Source: Saprospiraceae bacterium
Lineage (GTDB): Bacteria > Bacteroidota > Bacteroidia > Chitinophagales > Saprospiraceae
Direction of reading: 5' to 3'
Assembly (NCBI GenBank): GCA_016714785.1
Contig: JADKCC010000025.1
Span: 1-64,000, forward strand
Length of the DNA stretch: 64,000 bases
The translations under genes and the position numbers were made by a program. Positions 47,995 to 57,363 of this stretch are shown here, one piece after another. Under the pieces are notes generated by a model. It saw nothing but the letters and a program-made list of their open reading frames with translations, did not search any database and was not told the origin of the DNA. How positions within the stretch are numbered: position 1 is the first letter of the stretch; each line of letters begins with the position of its first letter.

Positions 47995-48618
47995 ATGTAC
48001 ACTATTATTGATGTTGAAAAATGGAAAAGAAAAGAAATATATGAATTCTTTTCAAATTTTGAAGAACCATACTTTGGCATCACATCTGATGTTGATGTCA
48101 CAAAATCATACCACTATACTAAGGAAAATGGCATATCTTTTTTCTTGTGGTATCTACACAAATCCATGTGTGCTATCAATCAAATATCAGCATTAAAATA
48201 TAGAATTGAAAACTATCAGGTAGTAGAATATACAAACATTCATGCATCCGCAACTATCAACAGATCTGATGGCACTTTTGGATTTAGTTTTATCGATTTT
48301 GATGAGATTTTTAATGTATTTCGTCACAATGCACAATTAGAAATAGACAGAATTCGTTCATCCACCAATCTATTTCCATCAAGGAATGGTAATGATTGTG
48401 TACACTGCTCTTCATTACCATGGATCAAATTTACTGCTCTATCTCATGCTAGAGCATTTAAAATAAAAGATTCTGTCCCAAAAATATCTTTTGGAAAAAT
48501 GTACAATAATAATAATCAATTATTGATGCCTTGCTCTATCCATGTTCATCACGGACTTGCAGATGGCAAAGATGTAGGAACTTTTTATGAAGTATTTCAG
48601 GTTTTACTGAATGGTTAA
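47995..48618 (+). CDS. Chloramphenicol acetyltransferase-like protein
   Basis: A 207-residue protein of the CAT fold: N-terminal EEPYFGITSDVDV (motif FxPYFxIT), central CxxLPWIKFTAL, and the catalytic motif SIHVHHGLADGKDVGTFYE with the general-base His. CATs make a trimer that acetylates chloramphenicol with acetyl-CoA, but genomic homologues in Bacteroidota are often housekeeping acyltransferases, and this pairs with a HAD hydrolase. Resistance is not implied. Confidence 0.85.
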   Translation: MYTIIDVEKWKRKEIYEFFSNFEEPYFGITSDVDVTKSYHYTKENGISFFLWYLHKSMCAINQISALKYRIENYQVVEYTNIHASATINRSDGTFGFSFIDFDEIFNVFRHNAQLEIDRIRSSTNLFPSRNGNDCVHCSSLPWIKFTALSHARAFKIKDSVPKISFGKMYNNNNQLLMPCSIHVHHGLADGKDVGTFYEVFQVLLNG

Positions 48619-48708
48619 TAAGTTTAATACCTTTTGTTATACCTCTTATCATAAGGTAAAAAATAATTATAAAAATTAAAATATTTTTTAATTTTTAACA
48701 AATTCTAT

Positions 48709-49053
48709 TTACCAAATACCTCCGATTCCGACACTCCAAAGCATTTTGTTAAATTCTGGAATCAACTTCTCAGATATTTCGTTTGCTTTTAGCTTTAGAA
48801 CATCCCACTTTGTATTCATTTCCGAAAGAAGATCCAAAGAAGCTTGATTGACTTGTACGATATCGCTCTCACTTTGATTCATCAAAAACATGTATTCTGC
48901 AGTAAATTTATTCGGAAAATTTTCTACATCGTCATACGCTTTCGAAAGACGCTGAACCATATCTTCATCCCAAAGTTTTGCGATATTTATTATATTTTGG
49001 CCCTGCTCTTTGATGTCCTTATATTTTGCATCCATTGGTATCGTGGCTAGCAA
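48709..49053 (-). CDS. C-terminal fragment of the propeller protein at 49047, in another frame
   Basis: Read with the preceding codons (KRTQLEQLLATIPMDAKYKDIKEQ) this frame continues the propeller protein directly. The TTG start offered by frame alone (MLATIP) has no ribosome-binding or signal features. The change of frame falls in the T6 run 49071-49076 (A6 in the coding strand); one extra base would merge the two into a protein of about 1055 residues. It should not be annotated as a separate gene. Confidence 0.75.
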   Translation of the reverse strand: MLATIPMDAKYKDIKEQGQNIINIAKLWDEDMVQRLSKAYDDVENFPNKFTAEYMFLMNQSESDIVQVNQASLDLLSEMNTKWDVLKLKANEISEKLIPEFNKMLWSVGIGGIW

Positions 49054-51881
49054 TTGTTCGAGTTGTGTTCTTTTTTATATAGTGTATTGACTGTATTGTG
49101 CATTTCTGTCACATTTTGTTCCATGCCAGACATCAATTTATCATAAACATCATAAGTCTCTTTTGTAGTAGCGTAAGTTGGATTACTTTTGATTTCTGCA
49201 GCAACAGTTACTAACCTATCGGCATAAGATAACGTAACCTGATAAGATCCGGGAATCGCTTTATGACCGGCAAAGCTGCTTTCAATATATACATCATTTA
49301 CGCCTGGCATGGTGCTGTGCCTCAAATTCCATACAAATCGGTTGAGGCCTTTATTTACAGTAAGCAATGGTTCTGCAGAAGGTCCACCATCATATTTTTT
49401 AAATGTAGAATCTGCTTTTGACGAATATTGTCGGACTAATTTTCCATCTGCGTCCTTGATCGTCATGGTAAGTACAGTATTAGGTTTCAACTCTGGAACA
49501 TAGTAATAAAGTACCATACCTGTAGCCGGATTTACCCCTCTAGATGGATGGCTTCCTGTAAAACTTTCGTTGGTTTCGTTCAATTCACTACTGCCATTCG
49601 TCAAAGTAACGTGTGATGGCGTATAAAGCATCATTTCTTTTGGTTCTATCTTCCCTTGTCTTATCATAGATAGGTCATCAAGTATCCAAAATGATCTCCC
49701 TGAAGTAGAAGCGATAAGGTTGTCTCGATGGACTCGTAAATCTGTGATAGGCGTAATCGGAAGATTAAGTTGTAGAGAATGCCATTCCTTACCACCATTG
49801 TATGATATAAAAACACCTAGTTCTGTTCCTGCATAAAGGATATCCTTATTTTTGTCGTCTTCTCGCACTACGCGTGTAAAAGCATTTAGCGGAAGATTAC
49901 CATTAATATTTTGCCATGTCTTGCCATAATCATTTGTTTTGTAAAGACCTGGTGTGTGATCATTAAATTTGAATCTCGTAGTGGCGATGTAAGCCGTTCC
50001 CTTATCAAAAGAAGAGATATCGATAGCATTGACCAAACATTCCTTCAAATCCTTCGGTGTGACATTGGTCCATGACACAGCATTATCTTTTGTCACTTGC
50101 ACATAACCATCATCGCTACCTGTCCATATCACACCTTTTTCCAACTTGGATTCAGCCACATAAGCCAATGTTCCATAATTTTCTGCACCTACAACTTCAT
50201 TGGTATATGGGCCTCCGCCAGGACCTTGCTTGGATTTGTCATTTCTCGTAAGATCTGGAGATACTTCTTTCCAAGTTTTGCCCATATCTGTGGTTTTTAA
50301 TAATAGTTGAGCACCGTGATAAAAAGTACCTTTATTATGATGCGAATGGATGATAGGTGCATTCCAGTTGTACCTGTATTTCATATCTTTGGGATCTTTA
50401 GCAAGGTATTGGATCGGTGCAGCCATGACACTTGTGCCTGCTTTAGCTTTGGTATCGAGAATTTCTATGGTGCCCAAATAACTTCCGCCCATTACATATC
50501 TGGGATCATCGGGATCAAAGGCCAAAAATGCGCTTTCACCTCCAGCTGAGTAGGTCCAACTTGTACGCGAAATCCCGCTACTGCCAGGTTCGCTACTAGC
50601 AATGACAACAGATGTATTATCTTGCTGTCCAGCATAAATGCGATATGGATATTGATTGTCAACATTAATTCTATACAGCTGGGCAGTAGGCATATTGGCT
50701 TGACTTGACCATGATTTACCACCATTGAAAGTGACACAAGCGCCTCCATCATCTGCCATAATCATATTTTTAGCATTCAATGGATTGATCCACAAATCAT
50801 GATGATCTCCATGCTGAGTATTCATTACTTCCCATGATTTTCCACCATCTATAGATTTTAGTGCTGGCGCGCTTAATACATAAATTGTATTTTCGTTTAG
50901 TGGATCAATGTACAATTCTATATAATACCAAGCTCTTTGAACTAGGCGATGATCTTTCGTAACCAGTGACCATGATTTACCACCATTGGATGAAACAAAT
51001 AATCCTCCTGCTTCTTTTTTTGAATCACTTTCTATCAAAGCATATACTTTATCTGAATTTGACCTACTGACAGATATTGCCATTTTACCCATTTCTATAG
51101 GTAAGCCTTCGTGGATTTTAGACCAGGTAACGCCATGGTCCACTGATTTGTATAAACCACTACCTGGTCCACCGCTGGTTATTTTCCAAGGTTGACGACC
51201 ATGCTCCCACATTGCTGCATAAAGAATACTTGGATTATTCATATCCATAGATAGCTCAGCACATCCTGTTTTATCATCTATATAAAGTGTTTTATTCCAA
51301 CTAATACCGCCATCAATTGATTTATAGATTCCTCGTTCTGTAGATGGACTGTATAATGCACCTTGAACAGCCACATAAACTATATCTGGATTTTTAGGAT
51401 GGATGACGACTCTTGCTATATGCTGGCTCAGATCAAGGCCCATTTTTTTCCAAGTTTTGCCTGCGTCTGTCGATTTGTACATACCATCACCATGGTGCGT
51501 CATCACACCGCGAATCGCATGCTCACCCATACCTACATAAACTATATTTGGATCACTTTCTGAGACTGCAATAGCTCCTACAGATCCCGTTTTGAAAAAC
51601 CCATCAGAAATATTAGTCCATGTGATGCCCATATCATCGGTTTTCCATAATCCGCCACCAGTAGTTCCCATGTAATAAGTATGAATATCGCCCAATACGC
51701 CTGATGTAGCCACTGATCTTCCACCTCGAAAAGGACCTATATTTCTCCATTTTACAGGTTTGAGATATGTATTGAGATCAAAATTTGATGTAGGTATATC
51801 TTTTGTATTATTAGTTTTTTGGCTATAACCAATGGTGGAAAACGATACACAGATAAAAATGGCAATAAATCTAAGGAACAT
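49047..51881 (-). CDS. Sortilin/VPS10-like propeller protein, secreted; C-terminus frameshifted
   Basis: A 944-residue protein with a signal peptide (ending TIGYSQ). It has multiple Asp-box motifs (TDDMGITWT, STDAGKTWK, SIDGGISWN, SVDHGVTWS, SSNGGKSWS, TTDMGKTWK, TNDYGKTWQ) and the start WRNIGPFRGGRSVA, typical of a large propeller family in Bacteroidota annotated as glycosyl hydrolase. No T9SS domain is visible, even after joining the C-terminal frame. The last helical part (VTEMHNTVNTLYKK) then continues in the frame at 48709-49053. A -7 box TACCTTTG at 51940-51933 lies 52 bp before the ATG. Confidence 0.85.
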   Translation of the reverse strand: MFLRFIAIFICVSFSTIGYSQKTNNTKDIPTSNFDLNTYLKPVKWRNIGPFRGGRSVATSGVLGDIHTYYMGTTGGGLWKTDDMGITWTNISDGFFKTGSVGAIAVSESDPNIVYVGMGEHAIRGVMTHHGDGMYKSTDAGKTWKKMGLDLSQHIARVVIHPKNPDIVYVAVQGALYSPSTERGIYKSIDGGISWNKTLYIDDKTGCAELSMDMNNPSILYAAMWEHGRQPWKITSGGPGSGLYKSVDHGVTWSKIHEGLPIEMGKMAISVSRSNSDKVYALIESDSKKEAGGLFVSSNGGKSWSLVTKDHRLVQRAWYYIELYIDPLNENTIYVLSAPALKSIDGGKSWEVMNTQHGDHHDLWINPLNAKNMIMADDGGACVTFNGGKSWSSQANMPTAQLYRINVDNQYPYRIYAGQQDNTSVVIASSEPGSSGISRTSWTYSAGGESAFLAFDPDDPRYVMGGSYLGTIEILDTKAKAGTSVMAAPIQYLAKDPKDMKYRYNWNAPIIHSHHNKGTFYHGAQLLLKTTDMGKTWKEVSPDLTRNDKSKQGPGGGPYTNEVVGAENYGTLAYVAESKLEKGVIWTGSDDGYVQVTKDNAVSWTNVTPKDLKECLVNAIDISSFDKGTAYIATTRFKFNDHTPGLYKTNDYGKTWQNINGNLPLNAFTRVVREDDKNKDILYAGTELGVFISYNGGKEWHSLQLNLPITPITDLRVHRDNLIASTSGRSFWILDDLSMIRQGKIEPKEMMLYTPSHVTLTNGSSELNETNESFTGSHPSRGVNPATGMVLYYYVPELKPNTVLTMTIKDADGKLVRQYSSKADSTFKKYDGGPSAEPLLTVNKGLNRFVWNLRHSTMPGVNDVYIESSFAGHKAIPGSYQVTLSYADRLVTVAAEIKSNPTYATTKETYDVYDKLMSGMEQNVTEMHNTVNTLYKKEHNSNNC

Positions 51882-52030
51882 GGTTTTGGTTTTTATTTAA
51901 GTTTGAAATTTTAATTTGCATTTATGCTAAGTCAAAGGTATGGTAATTTTTTTATAAACTTTAGCACTATCTTATCAAAAGTACTCTTGTGTTCTTATGA
52001 TGCATTAATTTTATTTTATTGGAGTATAAT

Positions 52031-52513
52031 TAGGGCTTGCTGACTATGGTACAACCAATTGGTAAATAATAAATTATTTCAGTAATTATCAAATTAAATG
52101 CAAGCCTTTTAATAGATTTTGTCCTATTTGAATAAAATAAGTTTTCTCACCACTCTGTGGCTCGAAATGACCAAGGCTGATAAGGAAAAGAGGGAGATGA
52201 AGGGAGTTCGGCCTCGCCGAACTCCCTTCATCTCCCTACCTTAAACTCTAATACTAGGTCATTTGAGAAACCCCTTTTTTAGTCTCAAATTTTTTAAAAT
52301 ACTAATTTGACAAAGTGGAATTAATCCTTTGTGCTTTTTATGGCAATAGACGCACTTTCCCACCCACCCGTTTCACGGTTCACTCCGTCAAAGGCTTTGT
52401 CTTTAGTGCTTTGCACTACACTCCGTTCATTTTCTCTATTGCTTGTTTTTTGAACGATAGTCTCCGTTAAACTAACAACCAAAAATAACAGCTGACTTTT
52501 TCAGCAGCCCCTA
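52031..52513 (+). mobile_element. MITE-like element, copy B
   Basis: This 483-bp element has imperfect inverted termini TAGGGCTTGCTGA (left) and TAGGGGCTGCTGA (right, complement). It contains the inverted repeat at 52192-52236, two 21-nt arms that pair perfectly around a CTC loop. No open frame of any length lies inside. Copies A (32802) and C (57027) share its ends and core. No clear target duplication is seen. Confidence 0.75.
52192..52236. repeat. Long perfect palindrome with CTC loop
   Basis: 21-nt arms (52192-52212 and 52216-52236) with a 3-nt loop CTC at 52213-52215. The same arms occur at 57188-57232 around GAG. Confidence 0.9.
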
Positions 52514-52619
52514 AGTACCTTCGGATTTTAAATTGTCTTTATTTTTAAAACGGTTATTTTTAAACTCTTAATAGTATAAAATTTTGCATCCAAATTACTA
52601 CAGGTAAAAAAATTGCTCA

Positions 52620-52771
52620 GTGGGATCTAGTGGGAATGCAGTGGGAACTAGTGGGAACTCGGTGGGAACTTAGTGGGAACTCGGTGGGAATGTGGTGGGA
52701 TCAAGTACGGAACGTGTACGGAGCATGTACGGAGCTGATACGGAGTAAGTACGGAGTAAGTACGGAGGAGC
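52620..52771 (+). repeat. 14-unit helically phased array GTGGGA / GTACGGA
   Basis: GTGGGA starts at 52620, 52630, 52641, 52651, 52662, 52673, 52684 and 52695 (spacing 10-11). TACGGA-type units start at 52705, 52716, 52727, 52738, 52749 and 52760 (spacing 11). All share the period of one DNA turn, with variable 4-5 bp between cores. It is not coding. Confidence 0.8.
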
Positions 52772-53024
52772 CGCCTAGTAAGGTAGGGGCTATCTCGTCC
52801 TAAATAGCTACACAGGTTAATTAAACAAGCCTACAATAACTTTACACTATGCAAAAATAATCCTAAAAAACTTTAAACAACAATTTTTGTGTTTATTTTA
52901 TAAAAATATATTTTTGCCGTACGGATTTGTGCTTTATATACATAACAACTTTGGACGGGAGACATTGTAAAGCGATCCATTCACAGGGAAGGCCTTCTAG
53001 TCCTATCTTTTGGATAACACAAAT
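52772..53024. other. Rest of the gap between the phased array and the protease terminator
   Basis: I see no ORF of interest in this stretch. Confidence 0.3.
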
Positions 53025-53066
53025 AAAAAGAGGCTATTCCCATTTTCTGGAAACAGCCTCTTTTAA
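53025..53066 (-). terminator. Intrinsic terminator after the metalloprotease gene
   Basis: Stem AAAAGAGGCT / AGCCTCTTTT with a loop that carries a smaller paired TTCC..GGAA; T-run on the minus strand. The protease stop is at 53084. Confidence 0.85.
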
Positions 53067-53083
53067 AACTCAATACTCAAAAT

Positions 53084-56000
53084 TTACTTTTTCACTATTC
53101 TTTTTGAATATATGTTATCTTCTGTCTCTATTCGTAAGAGATACATTCCGCTATCAAAATTGCTCATGTCTATTTGCGTCTCAAAACCTTGGCCTTCACT
53201 CATTATTAACTGGCCAGATAAATCATATACTTTAACTTTCTTGATTTCATCCGACGATTTGATCTTTAGAATATCATCTACTGGGTTGGGGTATATTAAA
53301 AAATCATCATAAACCGACTCATTAAAACTAACTATTTCTGGTAAAGTTGTTATTGTCAAACTATTATTGACCATTCCACTTCCTGTACTTGCAGTAATTA
53401 TGACTGCATCAATATGCACATTATCATCGTTTTCGGATGCATCACACTGGAATCTGAATCTAGATACATTGCTCAATGTACCAGTAATTGTAACCGTGGC
53501 TGTATAGAGCTGGTTATTTACAAAATTTGTTCCAGAGGTAAACGTAGCAATCGTGGTCCAAGTACTGCCGTTATAATATCTTATCCAAAAGTCTTCACTT
53601 GTATCCATTCCTTCTGCTTTAAACATAAATTGAACATTTACTGTATTAAATGAAGATAGATCATAAATTGGAGACGTCATAGCAGATTGCTCACCTGAAT
53701 TATCTCTGATACGAATTGAATATTGGCCTTCAGGTGATAATGCCCCCAAATATCTTGAAACATCACTACCTCCATCGAGCCATCCGTCCCATCCTGTTTC
53801 AAAGTAATGCCCTGATAAAGTCACAGTGCCACTTGATGGACATGCGGGACATGAACCTCCACAGTCTATACCTGTCTCAGTACCGTTTTGGATACCATCG
53901 CTACACGTAGGGCATGCAGGACAAATACCACCACAATCTATACCGGTCTCTGTTCCGTTTTGGATACCATCACTACAGGTAGCACATGGGGAACATGTAC
54001 CTCCACAATCTATACCTGTTTCAGTACCATTTTGAATACCATCACTGCACGAACCACATGTGGTACAAATACCACCACAGTCTATACCTGTCTCTGTTCC
54101 ATTTTGGATACCATCACTACAGGTTGGGCCATTATTTGTTTTATAACCTTTGATTATAACTGCATCGATGTAAATTTGATCCGTGTCATCACTTGCATCT
54201 GCTTGAAATCTAATCTGAGCATTACTGGCCAAAGGCCCATTTATTTTTACCTTTCTTGTATATACCGTATTGTTTGCGAAATCCGTAGGTAAGACAAAAG
54301 CCTTTATTGTAGTCCATGATGAACCATTATAATATCTAAGCCAAAAGTCTTCATTGGTCTCAAAACTTACCGCTTTAAATTTATACTCAACTGTAATTGA
54401 ATCAAATTGGGATAAGTCATAAACAGGTGATGTCATAGCAGAAGGCACACCACTATTATCTCTAATTTGAATAGAAAAATTGCCCTCTGGTGAATGTGTG
54501 CTAGATACCCTTGCGCAGTCATTCCCACCGTCTGCCCATCCATCCATTCCTGTCTCAAAGTAATGGCCAGCAATATTTGTGACTTGTACTCCACTTGTAG
54601 GACATGCAGGACATGAACCGCCGCAATCTATACCTGTTTCAGTACCATTTTGAATACCATCTGTGCAAGTTGATGTGGCGCAAGGCGAGCACGAACCTCC
54701 ACAATCAATACCTGTTTCAGTACCATTTTGAATACCATCTGTACAGGTAGGACATACAGGACATGTACCGCCACAATCTATACCTGTTTCGGTTCCATTT
54801 TGAATACCGTCTGTACAGGTAGGACATACAGGACATGCACCGCCACAATCTATACCAGTTTCAGTACCATTTTGAATACCATCTGTACAGGTAGGACATA
54901 CAGGACATGTACCTCCGCAATCTATACCTGTTTCAGTACCATTTTGAATACCATCTGTGCAAGTAGGAGTTGATCCAGATGCGCAAAAATTTTGGGATTG
55001 AGCGCTTAAAAATTGTCCCCCTGTTATTAAAACACTACCTCCTTGTTTTATATTATAATACCCTGAACCAAAGGAACAGCATATACCATCTCCATAACTA
55101 TCATAAATATTGAATGTGAAACAAGCAGATGGCAGGCAGACAGGAATAGTATTAAGAGAATTAGGCGTAGCATAGGGACCACCTGCATATAAAATAGTTC
55201 CTGCACTGTTTCTAATATCCCATGTCGTTTCTGAAGGGTAATTGTCAGTTCTGATTTCTAACGACAATACATTTTCTGTGCAAGGATTTCCGCCGCCACC
55301 GCCGCCACCGCCGCCTGAACATGCTTGTAAACAAGATGCTGAAGCTACTCTAGAACGGATGACATTGCCTGGTTGTGTACCAAAACCATTTGAAAAATTA
55401 ATACCAGCATTCGTTAGATGGCAATATGACATGATTGTTCCAGATGGAGGCAAGCCAGGATTTGGGCATCCACCTTCTGTAGTATAGCACCCATCAATAG
55501 CGGTATTATTCCCATTCCAAGCACAGGCATGTGTGTGTTGTGACCCAAATAAATGTCCAAATTCATGTGTCACCACCTCTACAGTCCAGCTATATGTTGG
55601 CACGTTTTGATATGAAGCTTGAATGCCTGAATAACTCATGCTATAATCTGGATTACTTCTACATAACCCATCGACATAAGCAATGCCTCCACTCGCTTGA
55701 TACGAAAGAAGCTGTGCCAAATCGCCATTAAATCCCTGACGGTAATCCGTAAATTGATTTAACATTCCAGATGAAGTTGTGGATGTATAAGGACTAACTT
55801 GGGTCCAAATAACAATTTCTGAAATTACTGTGTTGATTTGCTCAGCTGCATACAGCGTGCTCACTTGGTTAAAAATACCAGTAACATAAGATGTTACATT
55901 TGCAGTACTACTACCTTTATTTAAATAAATATCATAATTTACTTCAAAATACAACCTAGTACAATCAGTCAACGCTCTAGTACCTGAATGATTATCTTTT

Positions 56001-56614
56001 AAATCATCCACAGTATAATTGGAAGAATTATCTTTTGCACTGCATTTAAAATTATTAAGAGTTGATATCTGATTATCTTGGTACATAATATGATCTTCAG
56101 AACCATCAAGCTTTCCAATAACCATATTGCCAGAAGCAGAAGGATGTGAAACAAATCCCATTATCTGATCTTCATAAATAGAAATAGCTGCTACACTTCT
56201 TTCTTGGCCTTTGATAATGCCTCTGTAATGTTTACCAGTATTGACTTTGACTATCTTCATAGATGGCGCTTCAATAACAGAAAATCCTGGTGCAAAAGGA
56301 AAAATTTCCACCAATTCTAAATTAAGGTCATTTCTTCCTTGCTGTGGAATAGCTAAACTAATAAATGGAGTTTTACTCCCATTAATTTGATTCAACTCCT
56401 CTTTATTCAATTTTAAAATAGAATAATCAACTATCTTGTCTGGAATGGTGACTCCATGCCTGACATAAGAAAGTTTAAAAAGATTGACAGGTATTGCTTT
56501 TAGGTCTCTTTTACTTTGGGAAACCAAATGACTAGGCTTTAAGCTAGCTGTTTGAGCATGCAAAGTAAATAAACCAATAAACAAAATAAAAGAGAATACA
56601 AAAATTTGCTTCAT
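53084..56614 (-). CDS. Secreted reprolysin-type metalloprotease with nine Cys repeats, two MAM-like modules and T9SS sorting domain
   Basis: 1176 residues from the ATG at 56614 (MKQIFVFSFILFIGLFTLHAQ is the signal peptide; an ATG at 56644 is less likely). The metzincin site HEFGHLFGSQHTH (His about 350) fits M12B-type zinc proteases. A glycine run follows. Then come five repeats of CTDGIQNGTETGIDCGG... (54595-54972 region), a module GHYFETGMDGWADGG...FDSITVEYKFKA, four more repeats (53832-54122 region), a second such module, and a T9SS type A domain (YPNPVDDILKI ... NFDSGMYLLRIE). The repeats resemble calcium-binding or disulphide-stabilised spacers; that is inference. A propeptide precedes the catalytic domain. 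Confidence 0.92.
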   Translation of the reverse strand: MKQIFVFSFILFIGLFTLHAQTASLKPSHLVSQSKRDLKAIPVNLFKLSYVRHGVTIPDKIVDYSILKLNKEELNQINGSKTPFISLAIPQQGRNDLNLELVEIFPFAPGFSVIEAPSMKIVKVNTGKHYRGIIKGQERSVAAISIYEDQIMGFVSHPSASGNMVIGKLDGSEDHIMYQDNQISTLNNFKCSAKDNSSNYTVDDLKDNHSGTRALTDCTRLYFEVNYDIYLNKGSSTANVTSYVTGIFNQVSTLYAAEQINTVISEIVIWTQVSPYTSTTSSGMLNQFTDYRQGFNGDLAQLLSYQASGGIAYVDGLCRSNPDYSMSYSGIQASYQNVPTYSWTVEVVTHEFGHLFGSQHTHACAWNGNNTAIDGCYTTEGGCPNPGLPPSGTIMSYCHLTNAGINFSNGFGTQPGNVIRSRVASASCLQACSGGGGGGGGGNPCTENVLSLEIRTDNYPSETTWDIRNSAGTILYAGGPYATPNSLNTIPVCLPSACFTFNIYDSYGDGICCSFGSGYYNIKQGGSVLITGGQFLSAQSQNFCASGSTPTCTDGIQNGTETGIDCGGTCPVCPTCTDGIQNGTETGIDCGGACPVCPTCTDGIQNGTETGIDCGGTCPVCPTCTDGIQNGTETGIDCGGSCSPCATSTCTDGIQNGTETGIDCGGSCPACPTSGVQVTNIAGHYFETGMDGWADGGNDCARVSSTHSPEGNFSIQIRDNSGVPSAMTSPVYDLSQFDSITVEYKFKAVSFETNEDFWLRYYNGSSWTTIKAFVLPTDFANNTVYTRKVKINGPLASNAQIRFQADASDDTDQIYIDAVIIKGYKTNNGPTCSDGIQNGTETGIDCGGICTTCGSCSDGIQNGTETGIDCGGTCSPCATCSDGIQNGTETGIDCGGICPACPTCSDGIQNGTETGIDCGGSCPACPSSGTVTLSGHYFETGWDGWLDGGSDVSRYLGALSPEGQYSIRIRDNSGEQSAMTSPIYDLSSFNTVNVQFMFKAEGMDTSEDFWIRYYNGSTWTTIATFTSGTNFVNNQLYTATVTITGTLSNVSRFRFQCDASENDDNVHIDAVIITASTGSGMVNNSLTITTLPEIVSFNESVYDDFLIYPNPVDDILKIKSSDEIKKVKVYDLSGQLIMSEGQGFETQIDMSNFDSGMYLLRIETEDNIYSKRIVKK

Positions 56615-56644
56615 ACTAAAATGATTTAAAAAGGCACATAACAC

Positions 56645-57026
56645 ACCTCAGGTTTTAAAATAATAATCAGGTTAGTAGATACATCATTGGGTGGAAAATA
56701 TTTGACTTTACGTTGCTTATGTCTTGCAATATTAAAACCAAATACCCATCAAAACAAGCATTAATCAGTATAATATTTCAAAATGGATATATACCCTTAA
56801 TGCGTTTTAATGGTTTATACCAATAATTGTGCCTATTTTTCAAAAAAAAATGTTTGTAACTAAAAAATAATAATCTTTTTATATCTGAGGTAGTTCACAT
56901 AGCCTTGATCGCATCAACCTAACATATAGACATAATATTTAGCATTGATGCATATAAATATGGGCCAATTATGAAAATAGAAATGGATGGTAATGGTATT
57001 ATACTACTCATCCCAAATGGTCCAAA
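56645..57026. other. Intergenic region
   Basis: AT-rich and without a convincing ORF. It carries the upstream region of the protease gene; I could not find a clean TTTG/TAnnTTTG pair. Confidence 0.4.
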
Positions 57027-57330
57027 TAGGGCTTGCTGACTATGGCACAACCAATTGATAAATAATAAATTATGTCTATAATATACAAATTAAATGCAAA
57101 CCTTTTGATTGATTTTGTCCTATTTGAATAAAATAAGTTTTCTCACCACTCTTTGGTTCGAAATGACCAAGGCTGATAAGGAAAAGAGGGAGATGAAGGG
57201 AGTTCGGCGAGGCCGAACTCCCTTCATCTCCCTACCTTAAACTCTAATACTAGGTCATTTCGAAGGAGTTTTAGCGACTGAGAAACCCCTATTTTAGTCT
57301 CAAATTTTTTAAAATACTAATTTGACAAAG
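57027..57330 (+). mobile_element. MITE-like element, copy C, right end missing
   Basis: This 304-bp stretch matches the left end and core of copy B (TAGGGCTTGCTGA start, palindrome at 57188-57232, CAAATTTTTTAAAATACTAA near its right edge) and stops where B goes on to its right terminus. A 19-bp insertion relative to B lies after GGTCATTTCG. The palindrome loop is GAG here. Confidence 0.75.
57188..57232. repeat. Long perfect palindrome with GAG loop
   Basis: Same 21-nt arms as 52192-52236; the loop (57209-57211) is the reverse complement of the CTC loop. Confidence 0.9.
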
Positions 57331-57363
57331 ATCAATTAAATAAAAGATCTAAAAAACTTAAAA

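Noticed and set aside
47995..48618. Acquired chloramphenicol-resistance gene
   Set aside because: Base composition matches neighbours, it overlaps no mobile element and is coupled to a HAD gene; a housekeeping acyltransferase is as likely.
53888..54973. Repeat-rich plus-strand ORFs (TIYTC/NTI motifs) opposite the protease
   Set aside because: Mirror of the cysteine-repeat array; the minus strand encodes an intact protease.
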